A program made the position numbers and the translations under genes. Positions 37,148 through 51,382 of a DNA stretch of 64,000 nt are shown piece by piece; position 1 is the first letter of the stretch, and every line of letters starts with the position of its first letter. The stretch is taken from assembly GCF_025465275.1 (NCBI RefSeq), contig NZ_JAODNK010000025.1:1-64000 (forward strand), read 5' to 3'. The notes under the pieces were generated by a model, which saw nothing but the letters and a program-made list of their open reading frames with translations, did not search any database and had not been told where the DNA came from. The DNA comes from Nocardia sp. Lineage in GTDB: Bacteria; Actinomycetota; Actinomycetes; Mycobacteriales; Mycobacteriaceae.

Positions 37148-39049
37148 GTGGACGACGAGCAGAATGTGCTGACAGCTGTCTGGCCCGAGGTGATCGCCGA
37201 ACTCGCGAGCGGCTCGGCCGACGGCGAGATCCAGCCGGTCAGCAAGGCGCACAAAGCATGGCTCGGCATCATCGAACCGATCACCTTCGCACAGGGATTC
37301 GCCCTGCTCTCGGTACCCGGAACCATGGCGCAGGAGGTGGTGGAACGCGATCTGCGCGAGCCCATTCTGCGGTCCCTGGCCCGCCGTGGACTCCAGGTGG
37401 AGGGCCTCGGTGTCCGGATCAGGGCACAGCAGAATTCCCCGGTCGACCGGTCGCCGAACGCACCCCGCCATGCCCGCATGACCTCCCGCCCGGAACGCCC
37501 GCGCGAGCCCGATCGGGCGCAGCTGGGCTACCAGCCCGCACCCCCCGCGCAGCCGCCGGCCGAGCGTCCACAGCAGCACTACCAGGAGCGGCCCGAGTAT
37601 TCACAGCCGCGCTACGCACCCGCGCAGGACTACCCCTCGGAGTACACCGAGCGCGATGCTTATCCACCTGTGGAATTCGGACAGCCACAGATGGCCGAAC
37701 AGTTGCCGGCACCGCAGCCGGAGCCGCAGCAGCCTCCTCGCCGGCGCGAGAACCACCGGCCACCGGCCATGCCGCCCGGGCAGGAATCGCTGTTCTCGCC
37801 GGAGCCCACCCCGCAATTCCAGGAACCACAGCCCACTCCGCAGTTCCAGGAGCAGCAGCAGTTCCAGGAACCGCAGCCCGAGCCCATGCCGGCGCAGCCC
37901 ACCCGCCGGCCGGTGGACGAGGACCGGGATCGGGACGACGAGCCGGTGGTCAATGCTCGCAACTCGTGGCCGACGTATTTCAACAAGTCGCCCGAGCGGG
38001 AGGCGCCGCAGCCGTCCTCGGCCAACAGCCTGAACGCCAAGTACACCTTCGAGACCTTCGTCATCGGCGCCTCGAACCGGTTCGCGCATGCGGCCGCGGT
38101 CGCCATCGCGGAGGCTCCGGCCCGCGCTTACAACCCGCTGTTCGTTTGGGGCGCTTCAGGTTTGGGCAAAACGCACCTGCTGCACGCGGCCGGTCACTAT
38201 GCCCAGCGGCTGTTCCCCGGCATGCGGGTGAAGTACGTATCCACCGAGGAATTCACCAACGACTTCATCAACTCGCTGCGCGACGACCGGAAGGTGGCGT
38301 TCAAGCGCCGCTACCGGGAGACCGACATCCTGCTGGTGGACGACATCCAGTTCATCGAGGGTAAGGAAGGTATCCAGGAGGAGTTCTTCCACACCTTCAA
38401 CACCCTGCACAACGCCAACAAGCAAATCGTGGTGTCCTCGGACCGGCCGCCCAAGCAGCTGGCCACCCTGGAGGAGCGGCTGCGCACCCGCTTCGAATGG
38501 GGCCTCATCACCGATGTGCAGCCGCCCGAGCTGGAGACGCGGATCGCGATTCTGCGTAAGAAGGCCCGGATGGATCGCCTGGATGTGCCGCACGACGTCA
38601 TGGAGCTCATCGCCACGCGGGTGGAGCGCAATATCCGCGAGCTGGAGGGTGCGCTCATCCGGGTGACGGCGTTCGCCTCGCTCAACGGGCAGCCGCTGGA
38701 CCTGTCGCTGGCCGAGGTGGTGCTGCGGGATCTCATGCCCGACGCCGCCACCATGGAGATCACGGCGTCCACGATCATGGCCGTGACCGCGGAGTACTTC
38801 AACACCACGCTCGAGGAACTGACCGGTCCCGGTAAGGCCCGGCCGCTGGCGCAGGCCCGGCAGATCGCCATGTACCTGTGCCGCGAACTGACCGACCTAT
38901 CCCTGCCCAAGATCGGCCAGGCCTTCGGCCGTGACCACACGACGGTCATGTACGCCGACAAGAAGGTGCGCAAGGAGATGACCGAGCGCCGGCGGGTGTA
39001 CGACCAGGTTCAGGAACTCACAGCCCGAATTAAACAGCGCTCGCGCTGA
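37148..39049 (+). CDS. dnaA: Chromosomal replication initiator DnaA
   Basis: A 633-residue DnaA. Domain I covers about residues 1-90. A very long Pro/Gln-rich domain II (about 95-285, with QFQEPQP-type repeats) follows. The AAA+ domain carries Walker [10 protein letters not shown] (near 335), Walker B LLVDDIQF and [12 protein letters not shown]. Domain IV ends with the DnaA-box recognition motif [17 protein letters not shown] at 37148 follows GGGGAGGA by nine bases. It is about 125 residues longer than the M. tuberculosis protein, all in domain II. It melts oriC and loads the helicase; it lies directly upstream of oriC. Confidence 0.97.
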   Translation: MDDEQNVLTAVWPEVIAELASGSADGEIQPVSKAHKAWLGIIEPITFAQGFALLSVPGTMAQEVVERDLREPILRSLARRGLQVEGLGVRIRAQQNSPVDRSPNAPRHARMTSRPERPREPDRAQLGYQPAPPAQPPAERPQQHYQERPEYSQPRYAPAQDYPSEYTERDAYPPVEFGQPQMAEQLPAPQPEPQQPPRRRENHRPPAMPPGQESLFSPEPTPQFQEPQPTPQFQEQQQFQEPQPEPMPAQPTRRPVDEDRDRDDEPVVNARNSWPTYFNKSPEREAPQPSSANSLNAKYTFETFVIGASNRFAHAAAVAIAEAPARAYNPLFVWGASGLGKTHLLHAAGHYAQRLFPGMRVKYVSTEEFTNDFINSLRDDRKVAFKRRYRETDILLVDDIQFIEGKEGIQEEFFHTFNTLHNANKQIVVSSDRPPKQLATLEERLRTRFEWGLITDVQPPELETRIAILRKKARMDRLDVPHDVMELIATRVERNIRELEGALIRVTAFASLNGQPLDLSLAEVVLRDLMPDAATMEITASTIMAVTAEYFNTTLEELTGPGKARPLAQARQIAMYLCRELTDLSLPKIGQAFGRDHTTVMYADKKVRKEMTERRRVYDQVQELTARIKQRSR

Positions 39050-39060
39050 TCCACAACTAA

Positions 39061-39092
39061 CAGACCCCCACGTCTCCTGACGTGGGGGTCTG
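39061..39092 (+). terminator. dnaA terminator
   Basis: A 14-bp perfect stem, CAGACCCCCACGTC / GACGTGGGGGTCTG, with a TCCT loop followed by CTGTTTTC lies 11 bases after the dnaA stop. It keeps dnaA transcripts out of oriC. Confidence 0.92.
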
Positions 39093-39857
39093 CTGTTTTC
39101 GGGGCTGTGGATTCCTCGAGTAAACGTTGTGGAATCCTCGAGGAAACTCCTAGTTGTCCACCGGTTCGCTCACAGGGCTCTACTAACAGGGGTGCACAAC
39201 TAGTAGTGCACAGTTCCCACAGGTTGATTCATCCTCGAGGTCTGACCTGCGCGGATGGGAGTTGTGCCCTGTGGATTCCTCGAGGAGTCCCATGGGAGTC
39301 CTCGAGGAAACTGGCAGTTGTCCACCGTTTTGCCCCCATGTGCGCAGGTGCCCCGGAAACCGTGGAGCAACTCGAGGATGACTCGAGGATGAATGTGGAA
39401 ACTGGCAGTGACTCCACAGCCATCGGCTGTTCATCCTCGAGACACCCTCGAGACATCCACACGCCGCCACACCCTCCGAGCTGCAGAAAGGGGGGAAGTC
39501 CACAGATTCCACACCGCCTACTACTACTTCATTTCTCTCTAATTAGAATTCTCTTTTAAAACAGGTGTGTGGAAAGTCGGGTGGGGAGCGAACAGATCGC
39601 TGGGATCGCTCCCCGGCTTCATGAACAAGCTAGAGACGCCTGGACGACAAGGGCCGAGCCGCGAACCGGGAAGTCCCGAGTCCTGAGCCGCGACGGGCTG
39701 TCCTACGAAATCGGACAGTCGGACCCTCCGACCCGGCGCGCGCAGATCGCGGGTACGGTTTGATGTCGGCCCCCTGTGCGAGACTGCATGGGTTCCAGGG
39801 GGAAGTAGCCCCTGAAGAATTCAGTTCACTTACTGCTGGGAGAGGACAGACCGGGCG
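39093..39857. other. Replication origin oriC (dnaA-dnaN intergenic region)
   Basis: The 765 bases between the dnaA terminator and dnaN have no credible gene. They hold many DnaA-box-like sequences: TTGTCCACC twice (39154-39162 and 39318-39326), TGTGGATTC, TGTGGAAT, GTCCACAGA, TTCCACACC and TGTGGAAAG. Nine CTCGAG hexamers are interspersed in 39115-39452. An AT-rich stretch follows at 39528-39562. Position, box density and the AT-rich element identify this as oriC with good confidence; the start site itself cannot be read. The last 200 bases lead to the dnaN promoter. Confidence 0.93.
39496..39562. other. Candidate origin unwinding module (DnaA box, DnaA-trio, AT-rich element)
   Basis: Two DnaA-box-like sequences (AAGTCCACA at 39496, TTCCACACC at 39507-39515) are followed after GCC by TACTACTACTTC (39519-39530) and then by an AT-rich tract, ATTTCTCTCTAATTAGAATT. 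This box / GC spacer / trinucleotide repeat / AT order is the layout of the basal unwinding system described in Bacillus subtilis, where DnaA loads on trios of the T-A-G/C type. Functional assignment is by analogy. Confidence 0.6.
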
Positions 39858-41027
39858 ATGGAGCTTGCAAGCATGAAGTTTCGAGTCGCTCGCGAGGACT
39901 TCGCCGAATCCGTAGCTTGGGTGGCCCGCAGCCTGCCGTCGCGGCCTCCGGTGCCTGTGCTCGGCGGTGTGCTCCTCGTGGCCGATGAAGATGGTCTTAC
40001 CGTGTCCGGCTTCGACTACGAGGTCTCCGCGCAGATGCGGGTGGCCGCCGAGGTCGCCGGACCCGGGCAGGTGCTGGTCTCGGGCCGCCTCCTGGCCGAT
40101 ATCACCAAATCACTGCCCAACAAGCCGGTCGATGTTTCGGTGGACGGCACGCGGGTGCTGATCGCCTGTGGCAGTGCGAAGTTCTCGCTGCCGACCATGC
40201 CGGTCGAGGATTATCCCCAGCTTCCCGAACTTCCTCCCCAGACCGGTGAGCTCTCCGTGGATCTGTTCTCCGAGGCTGTCGGTCAGGTCGCCGTGGCCGC
40301 GGGTCGCGATGACACGCTGCCCATGCTCACCGGCATCCGGGTCGAGATCGAGGGCCCGAAGGTGGTGCTCGCCGCGACCGACCGTTTCCGGCTGGCCGTA
40401 CGTGAGCTGGAGTGGAATCCGGGTCGTGCGGATGTGGAGACCGCGGTACTGGTCCCGGCTCGCACCCTGTCCGAGGCGGGTAAGACGCTCGGCTCCTCCG
40501 ACAAGCCGGTGCAGCTGGCGTTCGGTACCGGTTCCGACGGCCTGCTGGGCATTGTGAACGGCGGTCGCCGAACCACCACGCGCCTGCTCGATGCCGAATT
40601 CCCCAAGTTCCGGCAATTGCTCCCCAAGGAGCACACCTCCATCGCGACGCTCTCGGTGAGCCAGCTGGTCGAGGCCATCAAGCGTGTGGCCCTGGTGGCC
40701 GAGCGCGGCGCCCAGGTGCGAATGGAGTTCTCCGAGGAGGGCCTGCTGCTCTCCGCCGGCGGTGACGATGCCGGTCGCGCCGAGGAGTGGCTGGAGGCCG
40801 ACTTCCGCGGTGAATCGCTGACCATCGCCTTCAACCCGGGTTACCTGGTGGACGGTCTGGGCGCGCTGCGCACCGATAAGGTCACCTTCGGTTTCACCAC
40901 CCCCAGCCGTCCGGCCGTATTCGTGCCGACGCCGGAAGAGGATCCGGCGCAGCTGGATTCGGGTGCCTTCGCGGCGCTGGCCAGTAATTACATCTACCTG
41001 TTGATGCCGGTGCGGTTGCCGGGCTGA
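39858..41027 (+). CDS. dnaN: DNA polymerase III beta sliding clamp
   Basis: A 389-residue beta clamp with three repeated domains ([60 protein letters not shown]) and the C-terminal [12 protein letters not shown] that closes the family. Start at ATG 39858 or at the Met five codons later; both are close to a weak GAGAGGA. It tethers the replicative polymerase. Confidence 0.97.
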   Translation: MELASMKFRVAREDFAESVAWVARSLPSRPPVPVLGGVLLVADEDGLTVSGFDYEVSAQMRVAAEVAGPGQVLVSGRLLADITKSLPNKPVDVSVDGTRVLIACGSAKFSLPTMPVEDYPQLPELPPQTGELSVDLFSEAVGQVAVAAGRDDTLPMLTGIRVEIEGPKVVLAATDRFRLAVRELEWNPGRADVETAVLVPARTLSEAGKTLGSSDKPVQLAFGTGSDGLLGIVNGGRRTTTRLLDAEFPKFRQLLPKEHTSIATLSVSQLVEAIKRVALVAERGAQVRMEFSEEGLLLSAGGDDAGRAEEWLEADFRGESLTIAFNPGYLVDGLGALRTDKVTFGFTTPSRPAVFVPTPEEDPAQLDSGAFAALASNYIYLLMPVRLPG

Positions 41028-41081
41028 TTCCAGCGCGGGTCGGCGGAGCACTGTGCACAGTGTTGGCAAACCTGTGAAAAA

Positions 41082-41124
41082 CTCGGCACACGTAGAGGGT
41101 TCGCCTCTCGGTGCCGGGTTTTTT
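41082..41124 (+). terminator. Intrinsic terminator between dnaN and recF
   Basis: An outer stem CTCGGCAC / GTGCCGGG with an inner AGAGG / CCTCT stem is followed by six T residues (GGGTTTTTTG). It lies 55 bases after dnaN and would separate dnaN from recF. Confidence 0.8.
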
Positions 41125-41176
41125 GCACTGCACGGGGGAGTTGTCCCCAGGTCGAAGGGAACGGTGGACTGACCGG

Positions 41177-42349
41177 ATGTACGTGCGGACCCTGTCGCTG
41201 CGCGATTTCCGGTCCTGGGAGGCCGCCGAGCTCGAATTACCACCGGGTCGAACGGTTTTCCTGGGTTCCAACGGCAACGGCAAGACGAATCTGATCGAGG
41301 CCGTCGGCTATCTGTCCACACTCGGTTCCCACCGGGTGTCGGCCGATGCCCCGCTCATCCGGCTGGGTGCGCAGCGCGCCCGGATCGGCGCGACCGTGGT
41401 GAATACCGGTCGTGAGTTGCGGGTGGATATGGAGCTCAATCAGGGCTCCGCGAATCGTGCGCAGATCAATCGTTCGCCGGTGCGGCGGCCACGCGAGATT
41501 CTGGGGATTCTGCAGACGGTGTTGTTCGCGCCGGAGGATCTGGCGCTGGTGCGCGGCGACCCGTCCGAGCGCCGTCGGTTCCTGGACGAGCTGGCCACCG
41601 CGCAATTGCCGCGGCTGGCCGGTGTGCGCGCGGATTACGACAAGGTGCTGCGGCAGCGTTCAGCGCTGTTGAAAACCGCTGGGCGGCATGCGCGTTCCGG
41701 GTCGCGCGGTGCGGAGTTGAGCACCCTCGATGTGTGGGACGGGCATCTCGCGGCGCACGGCGCGGTGCTGCTGGCGCATCGGCTGCAATTGGTCCACGAA
41801 CTTTATCCACATCTTGCACAGGCCTATGGATCGATTGCGCCGGAGTCGCGACCTGCGTCGATCGCCTACCGAAGTGGTTATCTGCCTGTGGAATTCCAGG
41901 ATCCGGCGCGGACACCGGAGCCCGGTGACGACGAGGCGCTGGAAGCGATTCTGCTGCGCGAGTTGGGGAATGCGCGCCAGAAGGAATTGGAACGCGGGGT
42001 GTGTCTGGTCGGTCCGCATCGTGACGATCTGGAACTGATGCTGGGCTCCGCCCCCGCCAAGGGTTTCTCCAGTCACGGCGAGTCCTGGTCGTTCGCACTG
42101 GCTTTGCGTCTCGGCGCGTTCGAGCTGCTGCGGACGGCGGGCACCGATCCGGTGCTGATTCTCGATGATGTGTTCGCTGAACTGGATCGCCGTCGCCGTG
42201 CCGCGCTGGCGGCCGTGGCCGCCGGGGCCGAGCAGGTATTGATCACGGCCGCGGTGGCGGAGGACGTGCCGGCGGAGCTGGCGGCGACGCCGCTGCGGGT
42301 AGAGACCACCGGCGAGGCCGATCAGCGGGTGTCCCGAATCGCGGAGTAG
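41177..42349 (+). CDS. recF: DNA repair/recombination ATPase RecF
   Basis: A 390-residue SMC-like ATPase that helps load RecA at gaps. Walker A is GSNGNGKTN (near residue 35), the signature-type segment is [16 protein letters not shown], and Walker B is [16 protein letters not shown] 41177 is selected because RecF begins [14 protein letters not shown]; the ORF track adds 22 codons. A perfect DnaA box (TTATCCACA) lies in the coding sequence near 41812. Confidence 0.96.
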   Translation: MYVRTLSLRDFRSWEAAELELPPGRTVFLGSNGNGKTNLIEAVGYLSTLGSHRVSADAPLIRLGAQRARIGATVVNTGRELRVDMELNQGSANRAQINRSPVRRPREILGILQTVLFAPEDLALVRGDPSERRRFLDELATAQLPRLAGVRADYDKVLRQRSALLKTAGRHARSGSRGAELSTLDVWDGHLAAHGAVLLAHRLQLVHELYPHLAQAYGSIAPESRPASIAYRSGYLPVEFQDPARTPEPGDDEALEAILLRELGNARQKELERGVCLVGPHRDDLELMLGSAPAKGFSSHGESWSFALALRLGAFELLRTAGTDPVLILDDVFAELDRRRRAALAAVAAGAEQVLITAAVAEDVPAELAATPLRVETTGEADQRVSRIAE

Positions 42350-42496
42350 CCGATCGGCTGGTGGCGCGAGTGCGACATCACGGCCTCGCCGAGCGTGTCT
42401 GTCGGCAGGATGCGGCAGAATCGCCGGGAACGAACCGATGATCTCCACAGCAGGTGATTTCCGAGTGGACCACCGCGCCGACGAAGGGATGAGTGC

Positions 42497-43099
42497 ATGG
42501 CCGATCAGTCGCCAGCCGCCGATCCCGGCCGTCCGGCCGCAGCCGTGCCCGGTGCGCCCGGCGCCGCCGGTCCCGAATCCGAGCTGCGCGGTGTGGATCT
42601 GGCCCGTCGAGCGCTGGAGGAGGCGCGCGCCGCCGCTCGTGCCGCCGGTAAGTCCGTCGGCCAGGGTCGTGCGTCACCGCGTACCGGCGGGGTGCGGGCA
42701 CTCCGGGGCCGCCGCCGCGGCTGGTCCGGTTCGGGGCCCGACGAGCGTGATCCGCAATTGCTCGGCGCACTGACCGGAAAGCTGGCCAAGGGGCGCGGCT
42801 GGTCCGGCAAGGTCGCCGAGGGCATGGTGTTCGGCCAGTGGGCCAAGGTGGTGGGGGAGGACATCGCCTCCCATGCGCAGCCGGTGTCGCTGGAGAACAA
42901 TGTGCTGAGCATCCAGGCGGAGTCGACCGCGTGGGCGACGCAGCTGCGGATGTTCCAGTCGCAGATTCTGGCCAAGATCGCCGCTGCGGTGGGGCACGGG
43001 ATCGTCACGCAGTTGCGTATCAACGGCCCGATCGCGCCGAGTTGGCGCAAGGGTGAGCGTCACGTGAAGGGACGCGGTCCGCGCGACACGTACGGGTAA
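42497..43099 (+). CDS. dciA: DciA-family protein (DUF721)
   Basis: A 200-residue protein with an Ala/Pro-rich N-terminal half and the DUF721/DciA domain in the second half ([40 protein letters not shown]). DciA is the ancestral helicase-loading partner of DnaB in bacteria lacking DnaC/DnaI, and this is the usual position in Corynebacteriales (Rv0004). The 433-base gap that follows contains parS site 4 and the gyrB promoter but no supported gene. Confidence 0.93.
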   Translation: MADQSPAADPGRPAAAVPGAPGAAGPESELRGVDLARRALEEARAAARAAGKSVGQGRASPRTGGVRALRGRRRGWSGSGPDERDPQLLGALTGKLAKGRGWSGKVAEGMVFGQWAKVVGEDIASHAQPVSLENNVLSIQAESTAWATQLRMFQSQILAKIAAAVGHGIVTQLRINGPIAPSWRKGERHVKGRGPRDTYG

Positions 43100-43147
43100 C
43101 CGCTCGGAATCGCTTGTGCGGCAACCCCGCTGTCCTGGTCAGCTGAC

Positions 43148-43163
43148 CGTTTCACGTGGAACA
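43148..43163. promoter_or_regulatory. parS site 4 (dciA-gyrB gap)
   Basis: CGTTTCACGTGGAACA has two mismatches to TGTTTCACGTGAAACA and a perfect core CACGTG. It lies on the other side of oriC from parAB. Confidence 0.75.
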
Positions 43164-43397
43164 TCGCCGAAAACGGCGGGCCCGGCAAACTGTGCGCGAC
43201 GTCTCCGCAACTCGATCTTCGCGCACTTCGTCGCTAACTCGTCGTTCGGCCCGCTCGATAGCCCGCTGAAGCTCTCCGGACCCCCGTCACCCATGACCGG
43301 ACATATTGCTGGTCGATTTCACGCACCTACGGCGCACACAGGGGTGTCATAGGTGCATTCTGTGTCGGTCGTACCAGTAGGATGTAGGAGTAACTAG

Positions 43398-45575
<2,178 letters not shown>

Positions 45576-45581
45576 CGGAGC

Positions 45582-45620
45582 CAGGGGTTAGGGGTTCGAT
45601 TCCCCTGACCCCCACCTGCG
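45582..45620 (+). repeat. tRNA-3'-end-like minihelix between gyrB and gyrA
   Basis: Bases 45582-45606 are identical over 25 nt to 49590-49614 in tRNA-Ala, covering the variable loop and T arm (AGGGGTTCGATTCCCCT). The surrounding bases let it fold as one 11-bp hairpin, GGGGTTAGGGG / CCCCTGACCCC, with a TTCGATT loop, and it is followed by CCACC. It may act as a terminator or attenuator, be a tRNA remnant, or be an old attachment site. Confidence 0.75.
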
Positions 45621-45660
45621 TCGAGTACCTCCCCAAAAGACTTCCTACGGAGACCAATTC

Positions 45661-48174
<2,514 letters not shown>

Positions 48175-48218
48175 TTTCACCCCAGCAGCGGCGGCACAAC
48201 GGATCGAAGGATTCACCA

Positions 48219-49172
48219 TTGACCAATCAGCCGAATGACCAGCGTGGTCATGCCAATGGCGTGACCGAGAGAATCGCTCCGTCTCCGATTCCGCCGCGGC
48301 CTATTCCGCGACCGGGTTCGGGAAACGAGGGCGGTGTGCCGCAATCCAACGAGATGCCGGACAACTCCGGCGATTTCGCGCCGGAGGCCACCGGGCGAAT
48401 GAGCGATCCGACGGAGGTGACCGCCCCCGAAGGCGTGGACGGTCAGTCCGGTGGCTCGCCCTACCAGGACGGCGGGTGGTCGCAGCTGCCGCAGCGGGAA
48501 CCGCAGTCCAACCTGTACCGGCCGGGTCAGGCCCCCACCACCGGCAGGCCCGGCAGTGTGGGCCTGAACGCCGGTGTCTCCAATGCGCGCACCACCGCCG
48601 ATCTGGCGGCCAAGGCGGCACGCAAGGAGGCCGCCATGGTGAAGTCCGTCGGCATCGACGGACCCACCCGCAGCATCGCCCGGCCGGAACTGGTGAAGGA
48701 TCTGCCGGATCTGTCGGAGATGCGGCACCCGCTGCCCCCGCCGGAGCCCATTCCGCCGTCCGGTCCGGTATCGCCGTCCGCTCCGGCGGCGGTGGCCGCC
48801 GCGGCCGCCAGCGGTGAGCCGCTGCGGGCGACCGTGCAGGTGCGCCATATCGACCCGTGGTCCACGTTGAAGGTGTCGCTGGTCATCAGCGTCGCCCTGT
48901 TCTTCGTGTGGATGCTGGCGGTCGGCCTGCTGTACCTGGTGCTCGAGGGCATGGGTGTGTGGGGCCGGCTCAACAGCACCTTCACCGACATGGTGTCGGA
49001 CAGCTCCTCCTCGGGGCTGATCGATGCCGGCACGGTGTTCGGCTACGCGAGTGTCATCGGTCTCATCAATGTGGTGTTGCTGACAGCACTTTCGACGGTC
49101 GGCGTGTTCGTCTACAACCAGTGCACCGATCTGGTCGGCGGCATTCAGGTGACCCTGTCGGACCCCGACTAG
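48219..49172 (+). CDS. DUF3566 domain transmembrane protein (Rv0007 homologue)
   Basis: A 317-residue membrane protein. About 200 residues of Pro/Gly/Ser-rich cytoplasmic sequence precede the DUF3566 domain ([29 protein letters not shown]) with two membrane helices ([25 protein letters not shown] and [27 protein letters not shown]). The start is TTG at 48219 with GAAGG eight bases upstream. It is the standard gene after gyrA in Corynebacteriales; a role near the division or gyrase region is only suspected. Confidence 0.9.
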   Translation: MTNQPNDQRGHANGVTERIAPSPIPPRPIPRPGSGNEGGVPQSNEMPDNSGDFAPEATGRMSDPTEVTAPEGVDGQSGGSPYQDGGWSQLPQREPQSNLYRPGQAPTTGRPGSVGLNAGVSNARTTADLAAKAARKEAAMVKSVGIDGPTRSIARPELVKDLPDLSEMRHPLPPPEPIPPSGPVSPSAPAAVAAAAASGEPLRATVQVRHIDPWSTLKVSLVISVALFFVWMLAVGLLYLVLEGMGVWGRLNSTFTDMVSDSSSSGLIDAGTVFGYASVIGLINVVLLTALSTVGVFVYNQCTDLVGGIQVTLSDPD

Positions 49173-49182
49173 AGGTTCTTCG

Positions 49183-49229
49183 AAACGGCTGGTCCCGCCT
49201 GTGATTTCAGGACGGTGACCAGCCGTTTT
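49183..49229 (+). terminator. Terminator after the DUF3566 gene
   Basis: AAACGGCTGGTC pairs with GACCAGCCGTTTT (12 bp) just after the stop and before tRNA-Ile; the 3' arm ends in four T residues. Confidence 0.88.
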
Positions 49230-49295
49230 GCGTATCCGCGCTTCCTTCGGGTAATCTTCAGCCTCGGTTCGGGTGACACATTCGGACCAGGATGA

Positions 49296-49369
49296 GGGCC
49301 TATAGCTCAGGCGGTTAGAGCGCTTCGCTGATAACGAAGAGGTCGGAGGTTCAAGTCCTCCTAGGCCCA
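49296..49369 (+). tRNA. ileT: tRNA-Ile (GAT)
   Basis: A complete cloverleaf: acceptor GGGCCTA / TAGGCCC, D arm GCTCAGGCGGTTAGAGC, anticodon loop CTGATAA with GAT at 49330-49332, and T arm GGAGGTTCAAGTCCTCC. CCA is not encoded (CTC follows the discriminator A). The Ile-Ala pair downstream of gyrA is the mycobacterial arrangement. Confidence 0.96.
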
Positions 49370-49398
49370 CTCCCGAACATCACAGTAGGGTGGGATTC

Positions 49399-49509
49399 AT
49401 GCTGAAACTTCTCCTGACTATCGGCTTTGCCGCCGCGGTGATCTTCGGAATCAGCAAGCTGCGCCAGCGAAGCGATGCGGACCTCTGGCACGAGGTCACC
49501 ACTCGCTGA
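49399..49509 (+). CDS. DLW-39 family protein
   Basis: A 36-residue ORF missed by the track: MLKLLLTIGFAAAVIFGISK, then LRQRSDADLWHEVTTR. One hydrophobic N-terminal helix is followed by a short polar tail with the family-naming DLW motif. It lies between tRNA-Ile and tRNA-Ala, its usual place in Corynebacteriales. Function is unknown. Confidence 0.85.
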   Translation: MLKLLLTIGFAAAVIFGISKLRQRSDADLWHEVTTR

Positions 49510-49549
49510 TCCTCTCCGGGATCCTGTGGAGACACAGACATCCCGGCCG

Positions 49550-49622
49550 GGGGCCTTAGCTCAATTGGCAGAGCACTGCCTTTGCAAGGCAGGGGTTAGG
49601 GGTTCGATTCCCCTAGGCTCCA
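49550..49622 (+). tRNA. alaT: tRNA-Ala (TGC)
   Basis: A complete cloverleaf: acceptor GGGGCCT / AGGCTCC, D arm GCTCAATTGGCAGAGC, anticodon loop TTTGCAA with TGC at 49583-49585, and T arm AGGGGTTCGATTCCCCT. No CCA is encoded. Its 3' end is the likely attachment core of the prophage whose integrase gene begins 141 bases downstream. Confidence 0.96.
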
Positions 49623-49763
49623 CAACTTCCGGCGCAGGTCAGAGAGTGTTTCTCGCTCTCCGGCCTGTTCCTATCCACATCCTCTATCCACATACGTGGA
49701 CAGAGGGGCAGCGGTCCACAGTGAATCTGAGGGGATTCGACGCAGACCTAAGAGGTTTTCGTC

Positions 49764-51299
49764 ATGTCGGCACCCACCGCCACCACTCCCAAGCGCACCC
49801 GTAAGCGCAAGGCCCCAACCGCCCGCGTCTATGTCCGCAGCGACAAGACGATCGGTTACCAGATCCGCTACCGCATCGAGCGCGACGGCAAGGTGACTGA
49901 AGCATCTCAGATGTTCGACGACCTCCCCGCGGCTACCCGATGGGCGAAGCTGCTCGCCGAGGTCGGCCCGGCGTCGGCTGAGAAGATCCTCGCTGCTCAA
50001 CTCCAAATCGCTGCGACACCGACGATCACGATCGGCGATTACCTCCGGCAGCGCGTCGGTACGTTGACCGGCATCGAGAAGGCCACCGGCCGAAAGTACC
50101 TGCGGTACATAGCGAACGATATCGACGGATTCCTTGTCGACGGCGAAACGTCGATGGGTAGCCTGCCTCTCGACGCCTACGACGAAGACCTCGATGCCGC
50201 GTGGGTGATGTATCTGCAATTCGAGGCGTGCAACAAGCCCGGTCGGCGACCAGGCAACTCGCCCAAGACAATCCGCAATAAGCATGGCTTTGTAAGCGAA
50301 GCCCTGGCCGCGGCGGCGCGGCGTCGGCCGAACCCGCTCGTGCCGTACAACCCCTGCGCGTACACGCGCCTGCCTAAGGTTTATCCGAAGGAACTCGACT
50401 ACTTCACCTCGGCTGAGTACGAACTATTCGAGGCGCTGCTCGCTCCACAGTGGCGGGTACTGCTCGAATTCGCCGTGATGTCCATGGCCAGGCCTGGCGA
50501 GATCTACGCCCTGACGGTCGGCGACGTGAACCGCGAGACCGGCGCAGTCAGAATTACAAAGGCATGGAAGTACGACGACGGCAGACTCTTGCTCGGCGCA
50601 CCGAAATCCCTGCGTGGCGTGCGGACCGTGTATGTACCGCTGGAGACGATCGCGCGCCTCGACCTCGACCGCCCCGCTGACAAGCTTCTGTTCTCCACAG
50701 GCAAGGGCACCCCGCTCTCGGTGCACGACGTCGCTAAGCGCATGTGGGGACCGGCATTACGCCGTCTGGAAGCGCTCACACGCGACGGAAAGAATCCCGG
50801 CGGCATCTACCTGTTCGGCAACCTCGCGCATTGGGAGGGCGAGAGCCCAGCCCAATTGCTCGCCCGGTTCGGCACGGACGTTGTCGAGAAGCTGCTCGCG
50901 AAGACGATCACGCCGTACACAACCCGCCACACCGGAATCAGCTGGAGATTGCAAGACGGAACACCGATTTGGGTCGTGAGCCGCGACGCCGGCCACGAAT
51001 CCCAAGCCACCACAGACAAGCGATACGGCCATATCGACAGCAGCGCATCGGTCGCCGCCGCGCAGACCGCCGCCGAACGCCTGCCCAGCCTGCGGCGAGG
51101 CGTAGTCGACCTCGACCTCGCGCGCCGCCGCCGCGAGGTGCGTGCCGGGCGGCTCGGCGAAATCGACGCCGTCGCTGACGGATTCGAGGCGGTCTGGATG
51201 TCCGCCGAGGGTCGCATCGAATCCGAAGTGTTCGACGACTACGAGGTCGCCGTCGACCATGTCGCTCGGCACGAGACGGGCGAGGCGCTCGCCGCATGA
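49764..51299 (+). CDS. Tyrosine-type phage integrase
   Basis: A 511-residue tyrosine recombinase. A basic N-terminal arm-binding part (KRTRKRKAPTARVYVRSDKT) is followed by a core-binding SAM-like domain (residues about 95-200) and the catalytic domain. The first catalytic Arg lies in MARPGEIYALTVGDV (near 242), the Arg of the H/TxxR box in YTTRHTGISW (near 390), and GHESQATTDKRYGH gives the H/W and nucleophile Tyr (near 422). The usual HxxR histidine seems replaced by Thr/Tyr, which is tolerated in many integrases. It would drive insertion at tRNA-Ala. Confidence 0.92.
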   Translation: MSAPTATTPKRTRKRKAPTARVYVRSDKTIGYQIRYRIERDGKVTEASQMFDDLPAATRWAKLLAEVGPASAEKILAAQLQIAATPTITIGDYLRQRVGTLTGIEKATGRKYLRYIANDIDGFLVDGETSMGSLPLDAYDEDLDAAWVMYLQFEACNKPGRRPGNSPKTIRNKHGFVSEALAAAARRRPNPLVPYNPCAYTRLPKVYPKELDYFTSAEYELFEALLAPQWRVLLEFAVMSMARPGEIYALTVGDVNRETGAVRITKAWKYDDGRLLLGAPKSLRGVRTVYVPLETIARLDLDRPADKLLFSTGKGTPLSVHDVAKRMWGPALRRLEALTRDGKNPGGIYLFGNLAHWEGESPAQLLARFGTDVVEKLLAKTITPYTTRHTGISWRLQDGTPIWVVSRDAGHESQATTDKRYGHIDSSASVAAAQTAAERLPSLRRGVVDLDLARRRREVRAGRLGEIDAVADGFEAVWMSAEGRIESEVFDDYEVAVDHVARHETGEALAA

Positions 51300-51303
51300 T
51301 TCC

Positions 51304-51346
51304 CGCCGCCGGGGTCCGAACCACTCGGACCCCGGCGGCGCTTTCT
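51304..51346 (+). terminator. Integrase terminator
   Basis: A 16-bp perfect stem, CGCCGCCGGGGTCCGA / TCGGACCCCGGCGGCG, with an ACCAC loop is followed by CTTTCTATTT. It lies 5 bases after the integrase stop. Confidence 0.9.
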
Positions 51347-51382
51347 ATTTCATTACCTGCTCACACCTGAAATGAAATCAAA

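Noticed and set aside
39569-39763. 64-codon ORF in oriC before dnaN
   Set aside because: No ribosome site, no family, and it lies within the origin region.
43116-43352. 78-codon ORF between dciA and gyrB
   Set aside because: Low-complexity, covers a parS site, and has no ribosome-binding site or homology that I recognise.
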